Below, one piece after another: positions 25,623 to 33,866 of a stretch of 64,000 nucleotides of DNA. Both the position numbers and the translations under genes were made by a program. The stretch is taken from NCBI GenBank assembly GCA_963729935.1, contig CAVSPW010000005.1:868001-932000 (forward strand). The letters are read 5' to 3'. Position 1 is the stretch's first letter. The number at the start of each line of letters is the position of its first letter. Origin of the DNA: CAIKMD01 sp963729935. Its GTDB lineage: Bacteria > Pseudomonadota > Alphaproteobacteria > ATCC43930 > CGMCC-115725. The notes under the pieces are model-generated. The model was not told the origin of the DNA. It made no database searches and was given only the letters and a program-made list of their open reading frames with translations.

Positions 25623-26573
25623 TCAGCGCTCGGCCATCATCTCCTGCTCGAGCTTGTGCAAGGTCCGCATCGAATCGAGGCACTGCTTGACGCTCGATTT
25701 GGGCTCGCGCTTTTCCTTGATGGCGGCGAAGAATTCACGGTCCTCGAGCTCGATGCCGTTCATCGACACATCGACCTTCGAGAGATCGATCACCTGATCC
25801 TTGCCGTCCGACAGGTCGTCGTAATAGGCCTTGTAGGTCGCGGTGTCGCCGATATAGCGGAAAAACGAGCCCTGCTGTCCATTGTTGTTGAAGGAAAGCG
25901 ACAGGGTGAGGATCGCGCCCGAGCGCGCCTTCAGCTGAATGCTCATATCCATCGCGATCTTGAGCTCGGGATGCATCGGACCCTGGATCGCGTGGGCGAT
26001 CGAGGGCAGCTCGCCGGTTTGCCACTGGAAGAGATCGACCGTGTGGCAGGCGTGATGCCACAGTAGATGATCGGTCCAGGTGCGCGGCTGACCGGCCGCG
26101 TTCATGTTGGTGCGGCGGAAGAAATAGGTCTGCACGTCCATCTGCTGGATCTTGAACTGGCCGGCCTCGATCTTCTTGTGCACGTATTGGTGGCTCGGAT
26201 TGAAGCGGCGGACATGGCCGCCCATCGCGACGACGCCGGTTTGTTGGGCGACCTTCTGGATCTCTTCGGCATCGGCGAGCGTGTCCGCGATCGGGATCTC
26301 GATCAGGACGTGCTTGCCCGCGCGCATGGATTGGATCGCCTGCTGCGCATGGACCTGGGTCGGGCTGGCGAGAATGACGGCCTCGACCCCCGGCTGCTTC
26401 AGGCTCTCGCCGAGATCGGTCGTCCAATGCGGAATTTTCCATTTCTTGGCGACTTCCTCGGTGCCGGCCGGACGGCCGCCCGCCAAGGTGACGACCTCGA
26501 CGCCGGGGATGTTCTGAATGGCCTCGAGATGCTTGATGCCGAAGGCGCCCTGGCCGGCAAGACAGACTTTCAT
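25623..26573 (-). CDS. ligC: 4-carboxy-2-hydroxymuconate-6-semialdehyde dehydrogenase
   Basis: A 316-residue Gfo/Idh/MocA-fold NAD(P) oxidoreductase. The Rossmann start is VCLAGQGAFGIKHLEAI, followed by EVVTLAGGRP, ASPTQVHAQQA, and KHVLIEIPIADTLADAEE in the place of the usual EKP motif. The C-terminal domain carries HHACHTVDLFQW. The glycine-rich start and IEIPIA motif fit LigC/PmdC, which oxidises the ring-opened product of protocatechuate 4,5-cleavage to 2-pyrone-4,6-dicarboxylate. It lies 24 bases downstream of ligB in the same operon. ATG 26573 has an AGAGAGG site. Confidence 0.9.
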   Translation of the reverse strand: MKVCLAGQGAFGIKHLEAIQNIPGVEVVTLAGGRPAGTEEVAKKWKIPHWTTDLGESLKQPGVEAVILASPTQVHAQQAIQSMRAGKHVLIEIPIADTLADAEEIQKVAQQTGVVAMGGHVRRFNPSHQYVHKKIEAGQFKIQQMDVQTYFFRRTNMNAAGQPRTWTDHLLWHHACHTVDLFQWQTGELPSIAHAIQGPMHPELKIAMDMSIQLKARSGAILTLSLSFNNNGQQGSFFRYIGDTATYKAYYDDLSDGKDQVIDLSKVDVSMNGIELEDREFFAAIKEKREPKSSVKQCLDSMRTLHKLEQEMMAER

Positions 26574-26597
26574 GGCGATGCCTCTCTCTATTCGAGT

Positions 26598-27440
26598 TTA
26601 GCGGGTGTTTTCGAGAATCAGATGGCCGACCGCCGTGTTCGAGGCCGGCACGGTGTAGAAGCGGTGCACCTGGCGGACCTCGTCGTCGAGCGCGCCGCGC
26701 GCGATCAGCCACATCACGAGCTCGATCCCTTCCGATCCCGCCTCGCGGATATAGTCGACATGCGGGATCTTGACGAGCGCCTGCGGATCGCTGACGAAGC
26801 GGTCGAGGAAGCGGTTGTCGAATTCCGAATTGATGAAGCCGGCGCGCGGGCCCTGGAGCTGATGCGACATGCCGCCCGTGCCGAAGATCACCACGCGCAG
26901 ATCCTGCGGGAAGGAATCGATCGCCTTGCGAATCGCCTTGCCGAGCATGAAGCAACGATGCCCGGTCGGCGGCGGATATTGAATGACGTTGACGCAAAGC
27001 GGAATGACCTTGAACGGCCATTCCTTGGGCTGCCCGCACATCAGCGAGAGCGGCACGGTCAGCCCGTGATCGACCTCCATCTTGTTGACGATCGTCATGT
27101 CGAATTCGTCGAGGATGGTCGATTGCGCGATATGCCAGGCGAGATCGGGATGGCCTTGCACCACCGGCACGGGCCGGGGCCCCCAGCCTTCATCGGCGAT
27201 CGCGAAGGATTCGGCGCAGCCCAAGGCGAAGGTCGGGATGATCTCGAGCGAGAAGGCCGAGGCGTGGTCGTTGTAGACGACGAACGCGACGTCGGGCTTC
27301 ACCTCGGCCAGCCATTTCTTCGAGAATTCGTAGCCGGCGAAGACGCGCTGCCAATAAGGCTCGCCGCTCTTGCCGTTGTCGAGCGCCGCGCCGATCGCCG
27401 GCACGTGCGAGGTGGTCACGCCTGCGATGAGTTTAGCCAC
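26598..27440 (-). CDS. ligB: Protocatechuate 4,5-dioxygenase beta subunit
   Basis: A 280-residue extradiol dioxygenase of the LigB family. It binds catalytic iron and opens protocatechuate between carbons 4 and 5. His12 (TTSHVPAIG) and His59 (VYNDHASAF) match the iron ligands, and GTGGMSHQL carries the catalytic histidine. The final glutamate ligand lies in the REAGSEGIELVMW region. The start is GTG 27440, overlapping the end of ligA by 8 bases. The two subunits form the A2B2 enzyme. Downstream is ligC. Confidence 0.93.
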   Translation of the reverse strand: MAKLIAGVTTSHVPAIGAALDNGKSGEPYWQRVFAGYEFSKKWLAEVKPDVAFVVYNDHASAFSLEIIPTFALGCAESFAIADEGWGPRPVPVVQGHPDLAWHIAQSTILDEFDMTIVNKMEVDHGLTVPLSLMCGQPKEWPFKVIPLCVNVIQYPPPTGHRCFMLGKAIRKAIDSFPQDLRVVIFGTGGMSHQLQGPRAGFINSEFDNRFLDRFVSDPQALVKIPHVDYIREAGSEGIELVMWLIARGALDDEVRQVHRFYTVPASNTAVGHLILENTR

Positions 27441-27828
27441 GGTTGCGCCACTCCGATTTGCTGCGATTGCCCTGGGGCGGACGGCCGCCCGCGAGCATCA
27501 TCTTGGCATATTCCTCTTGAGTCGATCCGGTCATCAGCGCGGCGAGGTTCTGGAAGGACAGGCCGTCGGTCGCGCCGAGCTTGGAGGTGTAATAGATGTT
27601 GCCGCCCAGCTCCAGCATGCGGTTCCATTGCCGCTTGAGGATCGCCTCGCGCTGCTCGGGCAACATCGGGAACTGGTCGAGATATTTCGCCTCGTTCGCC
27701 TTGAACGCCTTGCGGTTCTCGTCCTTCATCAGGGACATGCAGAACATGTTGAGCCAATAGCCCTTGCGCGAGCGCTTCGCATCGAAGACCTGCGTGCCCG
27801 GGATGTCCTCATAAGCTTCTTCGGCCAT
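27433..27828 (-). CDS. ligA: Protocatechuate 4,5-dioxygenase alpha subunit
   Basis: A 131-residue helical protein of the LigA family, the small subunit that covers the active site of LigB. Family marks are the DIPGTQVFDAKRSRKGYWLN stretch, FCMSLMKDENRKAF, and the Leu-rich LKRQWNRMLELGGNIYY followed by FQNLAALMTG. I chose ATG 27828, directly after the ligI stop, instead of the 13-codon longer frame. It overlaps ligB by 8 bases. Confidence 0.92.
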   Translation of the reverse strand: MAEEAYEDIPGTQVFDAKRSRKGYWLNMFCMSLMKDENRKAFKANEAKYLDQFPMLPEQREAILKRQWNRMLELGGNIYYTSKLGATDGLSFQNLAALMTGSTQEEYAKMMLAGGRPPQGNRSKSEWRNRG

Positions 27829-27829
27829 A

Positions 27830-28708
27830 TCAGTTCTCCCAATAAAGCCGCATGGGATTGTCCACAAGCAGCGCCTTCTGCTGCGCCGAGGTCGGTGCGA
27901 ATTTCGGGATCATGTCGACGAGCATGCCGTCATCGGGCATATGCGTCGTCATGTTCGGATGCGGCCAATCGGTGCCCCAGAGCACGCGGTCGGGAAAGCG
28001 CTCGACGATCGCGCGCGCGAACGGCACGACATCGTCGTAAGGCGGGCCTTTGGCCGAGATGCGCTCCGGCCCGGTCACCTTGACATAGATGTTCTTCTGC
28101 TGATCGAGGAGGCGCAGATAGGCCTGAAAATCGGGATGGTCGACGCCCTTCTTCACATCGGGGATCGACATGTGATCGAGCACGATCGTCGTCGGCAGCG
28201 CCTTGAGGAACGGCGTGATGGTCGGCAGGCTGGGCGCCTCGAAATAGACGACGGTGTGCCAGCCCAGGGGCGCGATCTTCTTGGCGACGCCCAGATAGAC
28301 CTCGTGCGGGGTGGCGTCGACCAGCCGCGGCAGGAAGTTGAACCGCACCCCGCGCATCCCGGCCTTGTCCATCTCCTTCAGTTCGCTCTCGGCTATGGTC
28401 GGCTTCACGACCGCGATCCCGCGCGCCATGCCTTTCGAATTGAGCATCGCGTCGATGGTCGCGGTGTTGTCGGTGCCGTGGCAGCTCGCCTGGACGATGA
28501 CGTTGCGCTGAAATCCCAGATAGTCGCGCAGCTTGAACAGCTCTTCCTTGGACGCGTCATAGGGCGTGTATTTACGCTCGGGCGCGAAGGGAAACCGCGC
28601 CGCCGGGCCGAAGACATGACAATGCGCGTCGACCGCGCCGGGCGGCGCCTTGAATTTAGGTTTCGACGGGTTGAGGCAATAGGATTTGAAATCGCCGTCC
28701 GCGCTCAT
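27830..28708 (-). CDS. ligI: 2-pyrone-4,6-dicarboxylate lactonase
   Basis: A 292-residue amidohydrolase-superfamily enzyme that opens 2-pyrone-4,6-dicarboxylate (PDC) to oxalomesaconate. The N-terminal VDAHCHVFGPAARFPFAPER and YTPYDA segments, the QASCHGTDN loop, LDHMSIPD and LWGTDWPHPN are typical of LigI/PmdD, a member that works without a tightly bound metal. Its ATG overlaps the stop of the pcaC-like gene (ATGA) and its stop is one base from ligA, so translation is coupled through the operon. Confidence 0.93.
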   Translation of the reverse strand: MSADGDFKSYCLNPSKPKFKAPPGAVDAHCHVFGPAARFPFAPERKYTPYDASKEELFKLRDYLGFQRNVIVQASCHGTDNTATIDAMLNSKGMARGIAVVKPTIAESELKEMDKAGMRGVRFNFLPRLVDATPHEVYLGVAKKIAPLGWHTVVYFEAPSLPTITPFLKALPTTIVLDHMSIPDVKKGVDHPDFQAYLRLLDQQKNIYVKVTGPERISAKGPPYDDVVPFARAIVERFPDRVLWGTDWPHPNMTTHMPDDGMLVDMIPKFAPTSAQQKALLVDNPMRLYWEN

Positions 28709-29100
28709 TGCGCTTGCTCCTTGTCCATTTCGGCATAGACCTGCTGCGCGCGGGTGAAGGCGGACATCGCCGCCGGCACGCCCGCATAGATCGCCGCCTG
28801 CATCAGCACTTCCTTGACCTCGTCGCGACTGACGCCGGTCTGCCGCGTCGCGCGGATATGCACGGCAAGCTCGTCATGGCGCCCCAAGGTCGTCAGCATC
28901 GCGAGGGTGAGCATGCTGCGCGTCTTCGCCGGCAGGCCCGGCCGCGACCAGATCTCGCCGAAGGCGTAGCGCGTGACGAACGCCATCCATTCCTCGGTAA
29001 AGGGCGTGAGTTTGCTTTCCGCGCGCTCGACCGCCGCCTCGCCCATGAGTTTCTTGCGGGTCTCGAGCCCGCGCTCATAAAGCTTGTCGTTCTCGTCCAT
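28705..29100 (-). CDS. pcaC: Carboxymuconolactone decarboxylase family protein (PcaC-like)
   Basis: A 131-residue CMD-family protein. The sequence YERGLETRKKLMGEAAVERA, the middle EIWSRPGLPAKTRSMLTLAML and the HIRATRQTGVSRDEVKEVLMQ helix match 4-carboxymuconolactone decarboxylase PcaC closely. PcaC belongs to the protocatechuate 3,4-cleavage route, which is unexpected beside ligABCI. It may be repurposed for a step of the 4,5-route or serve a second pathway. The gene starts 10 bases after pcaD and overlaps ligI. Confidence 0.85.
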   Translation of the reverse strand: MDENDKLYERGLETRKKLMGEAAVERAESKLTPFTEEWMAFVTRYAFGEIWSRPGLPAKTRSMLTLAMLTTLGRHDELAVHIRATRQTGVSRDEVKEVLMQAAIYAGVPAAMSAFTRAQQVYAEMDKEQAQ

Positions 29101-29110
29101 TCGGGCCTCC

Positions 29111-29902
29111 CTATTGCGCCGCGAGGAACTCGCCGAGCGCGCGGTTCAAGGCCGCGGGCTGCTCGACCGTTACGATATGGGCGCATTGCGGGACGATCAC
29201 GAGCTTCGAGCCCTTGATCGCGGCATTCATCTCGCGCGCGGCCGAGACCGGCGTCGCCGGGTCGTCCTCGCCGACGACGATCAGGGTCGGACAGATGATC
29301 TTGGCATCGTCGGCGCGCAGATCCATGTCGCGGATCGCATAGGCGCAACCGATGTAACCCTCGGCCGGGGTGCGGACCAGCATGTTGCGGATGCCTTTGA
29401 CCGCGTCGGGCTGGGTCTCGTGAAACCGCTGGGTGAACCAACGCTGCATCGTGCCCTCGGCGACGATCTCGAGCCCGCTTTTGCGGATGGCGGCGATGCG
29501 CTCGTCCCAGACTTGCGGGTTCATATAAGGGGCGGTGTCGCAGAGGATCAGCGATGCCAAGAGCTCCGGCGCCTTGGCCGCAAGCCTTTGACCCAGCATG
29601 CCGCCGATCGAAAGGCCGCAGAGATGGACCCTCTTCAGCCCCAAGGCCCTGATGAGGGCGGCGGCATCGTCCGCCAGCTGATCCATGCTGTAGCCGGAAT
29701 TTCCGGCCGGGGTCACGTCGGTGAGCCCGTGCCCGCGCGTATCGTAGCGCAACACCCGGTATTTCCCGCGCAGCGCCGCCGCCTGAGCGTCCCATACCGC
29801 GAGGCTCGTCCCCAGCGAGTTCGACAGCATGACGACCGGCGCATTTTCCGGCCCTTCGAGCAGGTAATGGACCGTGATATCCCCGGCGCGGACAAAAGCC
29901 AT
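29111..29902 (-). CDS. pcaD: 3-oxoadipate enol-lactonase-like hydrolase (PcaD-like)
   Basis: A 263-residue alpha/beta-hydrolase. Motifs are VVMLSNSLGTSLAVWD (oxyanion region), YDTRGHGLT, the nucleophile elbow CGLSIGGMLGQRLA, and GEDDPATP with the acid, then CAHIVTVEQP with the catalytic histidine. The wording is that of PcaD, which opens 3-oxoadipate enol-lactone in the beta-ketoadipate pathway. It is the first gene of the minus-strand operon pcaD-pcaC-ligI-ligA-ligB-ligC, so the promoter probably lies in 29903-30036. ATG 29902. Confidence 0.87.
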   Translation of the reverse strand: MAFVRAGDITVHYLLEGPENAPVVMLSNSLGTSLAVWDAQAAALRGKYRVLRYDTRGHGLTDVTPAGNSGYSMDQLADDAAALIRALGLKRVHLCGLSIGGMLGQRLAAKAPELLASLILCDTAPYMNPQVWDERIAAIRKSGLEIVAEGTMQRWFTQRFHETQPDAVKGIRNMLVRTPAEGYIGCAYAIRDMDLRADDAKIICPTLIVVGEDDPATPVSAAREMNAAIKGSKLVIVPQCAHIVTVEQPAALNRALGEFLAAQ

Positions 29903-30036
29903 CGGCGAGCCTCCTTCTTGGATTTCTGAAGCGGAAATTAGGGCGCTTCGGCGCGGAATTCCAGCACCCCCTCAAGCCCACGGCTTGACCTTCACGTTGC
30001 CCACCACGAGACTGCCGCCAACGGAGGTAAACCATC

Positions 30037-31152
30037 ATGTCACAGCGTAGCGTACCGCCTTTTCGCGCCGACCATGTCGGGAGCCTGTTGCGCCCGCCGG
30101 CGCTGATCGAGGCGCGCCAGAAATTCGAGCGCAAGGAATTGGCCGCCGAGGCGCTTCGCCGCATCGAGCAGGATTCCGTGCGCGCGGTGGTGAAAATGCA
30201 GGAGAAGATCGGACTTCAGCTCGCGACCGACGGCGAATACCAGCGCTCGTCCTGGCATCGCGACTTCCTGCAGCAGATCGGCAATGTCCGGATGGTGGAA
30301 AACAAGCTGAAGCTGCGCTTCCACACCCATGAAGGCGACACCGAGATGACGCCGCCGGGATTCCACGTCGAGGGCAAGCTTCATCGCCCCCATCCGATCT
30401 TCGTCGACCATTTCAAGTTCCTGAAGTCCGTTTGCCATGTGGTGCCCAAGATCACCATCCCTTCCCCCAGCAACATTCATTTCCGCGGCGGCAGGCAGGC
30501 GATCAGCCGCGAGGCCTATCCGGACATGGACGAGTTCTACGCCGATCTCGCCAAGGTCTATCGCGAGGAGATCGCCGATCTCGCCGCGGCGGGCTGCCGC
30601 TATTTCCAGCTCGACGAAGTGAATTTCGCCTATCTGTGCGATCCCGAACTGCGCGAGCAGGTGCGCGCGATCGGCGAGAACCCGGAAACCCTCCCGCAGA
30701 CCTACGCGAAGCTCTTGAATGCCACGATCGCCGGCCGGCCCAAGGACATGGTCGCGGCCATGCATCTCTGCCGCGGCAATTCCCGCAGCGCCTGGATCGC
30801 CGCGGGCGGCTACGATCCGGTCGCCGAAGTGCTCTTCAACAGCATCGATGTCGACGGTTATTTCCTCGAATATGACAGCCCGCGCGCGGGTGACTTCGCG
30901 CCGCTGCGTTTCGTGCCGAAGGGCAAAACCGTGGTTCTGGGCCTGGTCACGACCAAGGTGCCGCAGCTCGAAAAGAAGGACGATCTGAAGCGCCGGATCG
31001 AGGAGGCGTCGAAATATTGCCCGCTCGAGCAGCTGGCCTTGAGCCCGCAATGCGGCTTCGCCAGCGTGCTCGAAGGCAACAACCTCACCGTGGCCGACGA
31101 AATGGCGAAGCTCAAGCTCATCGTCGAGGTCTCGCGCGAGGTCTGGGGCTGA
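30037..31152 (+). CDS. MetE C-terminal-like (cobalamin-independent methionine synthase family) methyltransferase
   Basis: A 371-residue protein corresponding to the catalytic barrel of MetE without its N-terminal half, as in the short YxjG/YxjH group. It starts with PFRADHVGSLLRPP, has TDGEYQRSSWHRDF, LDEVNFAYLCDP, the zinc-ligand region MHLCRGN and the terminal SPQCGFASV cysteine motif. The family moves methyl groups to a thiol. It diverges from the lig/pca operon and is followed by an aromatic-acid transporter, so it might handle a methyl group from a methoxylated aromatic; this is speculative. ATG 30037 has a strong GGAGGTAA site. Confidence 0.8.
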   Translation: MSQRSVPPFRADHVGSLLRPPALIEARQKFERKELAAEALRRIEQDSVRAVVKMQEKIGLQLATDGEYQRSSWHRDFLQQIGNVRMVENKLKLRFHTHEGDTEMTPPGFHVEGKLHRPHPIFVDHFKFLKSVCHVVPKITIPSPSNIHFRGGRQAISREAYPDMDEFYADLAKVYREEIADLAAAGCRYFQLDEVNFAYLCDPELREQVRAIGENPETLPQTYAKLLNATIAGRPKDMVAAMHLCRGNSRSAWIAAGGYDPVAEVLFNSIDVDGYFLEYDSPRAGDFAPLRFVPKGKTVVLGLVTTKVPQLEKKDDLKRRIEEASKYCPLEQLALSPQCGFASVLEGNNLTVADEMAKLKLIVEVSREVWG

Positions 31153-31272
31153 CGCCGAGCGCGGGCGCGCGGCCCCGTCGAGCGGGGCATCGAAGCCGCT
31201 CGCGATGTCCTTCCCTCCGCCGCCGCGGCGCTGCATAATCGCGCCAACGCGTAAACAGCTAGGGGGGACATC

Positions 31273-32634
31273 ATGGCGCAAGGTCAGACGGTCAACGTCA
31301 CGCAAGTCATCGATGGCGGGCGTTTCGGCGCCTTTCAATGGTCGATCGCGATCTGGTGCGGCGTGCTGGTCACGCTCGATGGTTTCGACAATGGCGCGAT
31401 CGGCTATGTGGCGCCCGTTCTGGCCCATGCCTGGGGCGTGGCGGTGCCGAGTTTCGGACCGGTTTTCGGCGCCGGTCTGTTCGGTCTGATGCTGGGCGCC
31501 CTCGCCTCGGGACCGCTGGCGGACCATTTCGGCCGCAAGATCATCGTCCTCGGCTCGACCCTGATCTTCTCGGTCTTCGCGCTCGGCACCGTCTTGGCGC
31601 ACTCGATGGACCAACTCTACGTGTTGCGCTTCTTCACCGGCCTCGGCGTCGGCGGCCTGATGCCCAATTCGATCGCGCTGACCGCGGAATACGCGCCGCG
31701 GCGCATTCGCGCTACAGTGGTGGCGATCATGTTCCTGGGCTTCCCCCTGGGCGCGGGCGGCGGCGGCTTCGTCGGCGCAGCGATCATTCCGCATTATGGC
31801 TGGGAGGCGCTGTTCCTCCTTGGCGGCTTGCTGCCGCTGCTGCTGTTGCCGGTGGCGATTTTCGTCCTGCCCGAATCCATCCGCTTCCTGGTGACGCGCG
31901 GCCGCCAGCCAGCACGCATCGCGGCGCTGCTGAACCGGCTGCACGGCAAGACCGAATTCGACGGCACGGAGAGCTTCGTCATCGCGGAACAGCGGCTGCA
32001 CGGTTTCACGGTGCGCCACCTGATGACCGAAGGAAGAGCGATCAACACGGCGCTGCTGTGGATCACCTTCTTCTGCAATCTGCTCGTGATCTACTATCTC
32101 AACAGCTGGCTGCCGCTGGTCTTACGCGAATCGGGCGTGCCGCTCGGCTCGGCGCTGAGCCTCGCCGGTGCGCTTAGCTGGGGCGGGATCGTCAGCACCT
32201 TGATTCTGGGCCCGGTCGTCGACCGCCTCGGCGCGACGGGCGTCGTCACCGTGCTTTACCTTTTCGCGGCCGTCTTCGTCTTCGCGATCGGTCTCGCCGG
32301 CAGCAGCGTGCCGATGCTGGCGGTGACGATCATCGGTTGCGGTGCCTGCGTCATCGGCGGACAGAGCTTCATCAACGTGCTCTCGGCCGTTCTCTACCCG
32401 ACATCGATCCGCTCGACCGGCGTGGGCTGGGCGCTTGGCATCGGCCGGGTCGGCGCCATCGTCGGTCCCGTGATCGGCGGGATGCTGCTCGCCGCGCATT
32501 TCAGCCCGCGCAATCTCTTCTTCTCGATCGCGGTGCCGGCGCTGGTCGCCGCGGCGGCCATGTTCATCCTCAAGTACCGCCTGCGGGGAGCCGAAGCGGT
32601 CGGGCCGATCGAGGAGGCGGTGATCGCCCACTGA
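31273..32634 (+). CDS. MFS transporter, aromatic acid:H+ symporter (AAHS, PcaK-like)
   Basis: A 453-residue transporter with 12 hydrophobic segments. TM1 carries LDGFDNGAIGYVAP, the acidic motif expected in PcaK/BenK/VanK, and the TM2-3 loop has GPLADHFGRKIIV. The TM4-5 region FFTGLGVGGLMPNSIALTAEY and the RIRATVVAIMF loop also fit AAHS. It would import protocatechuate, vanillate or a similar carboxylate with protons. It follows the MetE-like gene by 120 bases in the same direction and serves the adjacent catabolic genes, by inference. Confidence 0.87.
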   Translation: MAQGQTVNVTQVIDGGRFGAFQWSIAIWCGVLVTLDGFDNGAIGYVAPVLAHAWGVAVPSFGPVFGAGLFGLMLGALASGPLADHFGRKIIVLGSTLIFSVFALGTVLAHSMDQLYVLRFFTGLGVGGLMPNSIALTAEYAPRRIRATVVAIMFLGFPLGAGGGGFVGAAIIPHYGWEALFLLGGLLPLLLLPVAIFVLPESIRFLVTRGRQPARIAALLNRLHGKTEFDGTESFVIAEQRLHGFTVRHLMTEGRAINTALLWITFFCNLLVIYYLNSWLPLVLRESGVPLGSALSLAGALSWGGIVSTLILGPVVDRLGATGVVTVLYLFAAVFVFAIGLAGSSVPMLAVTIIGCGACVIGGQSFINVLSAVLYPTSIRSTGVGWALGIGRVGAIVGPVIGGMLLAAHFSPRNLFFSIAVPALVAAAAMFILKYRLRGAEAVGPIEEAVIAH

Positions 32635-32667
32635 CGGCGCACGGGCGCCTGACGCGCCGACACCGCG

Positions 32668-33594
32668 TCAGGCGAAGCGGGGCAGAAGCGGCGCGGCGTT
32701 GCCGTCGATCGCACCCAACTGCTCGGCGCTGAACACCTCGCTCGCGATCAGGCCGCGGACGCACTCATCGGAGCCGCGCCAGGGATAATCGGTACCGTAG
32801 AGGATCTGCGGCAGCGGGATGAGATGCTTCAGCGCGACGAGCGGCGCGCCGTGCAGGATCTGCGCCGTGTCGTAATAGAATTTCCGCGCCTGGGCGACGA
32901 AGCCCTGCGGCAGAAGCGGTGCGTAGCGCGGCATCTTCTCCATGCGGATGAAGCGCTCGACCAGAAACGGCATGGTGCCGCCGCCATGCGAGAAGATCAG
33001 CCGGATGTCGCGGCAGCGATCGACGGTGCCGGTGAAGACGAGGTTGGCGAGCGCGCGCGTCGTATCCGTGCCGTATTCGATGCTCGCGTCGCGGATCGCG
33101 ATTTCCTTCAGGATGTTGTGGCAGCATTGCGGCCCGTGCGGGTGGGTGTAGATCACGGCCTTGCGGCGATTGAGCTCGTCGAAGACGGGCGCGAAAATCT
33201 TGTCGCCGAGCCAATGATCCTCGTAGCTCGTGATCAGGTGCGCCCCATCCGCCTTCAGCGTATCGAAGGCGTACTCGATCTCCTTGAGCGCACCTTCGAC
33301 GTCGGGCAGCGGCAGGGACGCGAACATGCCGAAGCGGCCGGGATAATCCTTCACGAGCCGCGCCATGTATTCGTTGTTGGCGCGGGCGTAAGCGCGCCGC
33401 GCCTCGCCCTTGATCTGCTCGGGCATGGTCGCGGAATTGATCGCCAAGGTGACGCCCGCCCGATCCATGTCCTCGATCGCGGATTTCTCGTTCATCAGCG
33501 CGGCAAGCTGGGAGGTAAGCACCCCCATCTCGCGCAGTTGGGGCACATATTCCGGTGCGACGAGATGATGATGAACGTCGATGCGGCGCGCCAT
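32668..33594 (-). CDS. Amidohydrolase family protein (ACMSD-like decarboxylase group)
   Basis: A 308-residue TIM-barrel metalloenzyme of the amidohydrolase 2 group. Metal ligands are visible as IDVHHHLV, the YTHPHGP histidine, IFSHGGG and GTDYPWRG aspartate. The group includes aminocarboxymuconate-semialdehyde, 5-carboxyvanillate (LigW) and salicylate-type decarboxylases and the oxalomesaconate hydratase LigJ. The nearby lig genes make an aromatic carboxylate or pathway intermediate the likely substrate. Which reaction it performs cannot be decided from motifs. ATG 33594 was chosen for its GGGGAGGA site over a 27-codon longer frame. Confidence 0.8.
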   Translation of the reverse strand: MARRIDVHHHLVAPEYVPQLREMGVLTSQLAALMNEKSAIEDMDRAGVTLAINSATMPEQIKGEARRAYARANNEYMARLVKDYPGRFGMFASLPLPDVEGALKEIEYAFDTLKADGAHLITSYEDHWLGDKIFAPVFDELNRRKAVIYTHPHGPQCCHNILKEIAIRDASIEYGTDTTRALANLVFTGTVDRCRDIRLIFSHGGGTMPFLVERFIRMEKMPRYAPLLPQGFVAQARKFYYDTAQILHGAPLVALKHLIPLPQILYGTDYPWRGSDECVRGLIASEVFSAEQLGAIDGNAAPLLPRFA

Positions 33595-33866
33595 GTGATC
33601 CTCCCCGAACCTGCCGATCAGGTTTAAGACGACGCTAACACGATCGTCGGAAAAAGTGGATCCCGTCCGCCGCACCTGTCCCGGGCTCGCGGCAGATGCT
33701 CGATGGCGGCGGCAAGCAATAAGCGCAGGCCGAATTTTGATTGACCGCGCCGCCCCGCGCGGCGCGGCTCGACCTCGAGTGAGATCAAGGGCCGCGACGC
33801 CGGCATTTTTGCGGATGCGCGATCGCGGAGCGGCATCTGCTCCGTTCGAATCGTCACGCCGGCGCG

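Noticed and set aside
30037..31152. Reading the methyltransferase as the vanillate/syringate demethylase LigM
   Set aside because: LigM has a GcvT fold; this protein has MetE barrel motifs and zinc-ligand regions instead.
31153..31272. GC-rich hairpin GGCCCCGTCGAGCGGGGC after the MetE-like gene as a terminator
   Set aside because: The stem is short and no T-run follows, so a Rho-independent terminator is not supported.
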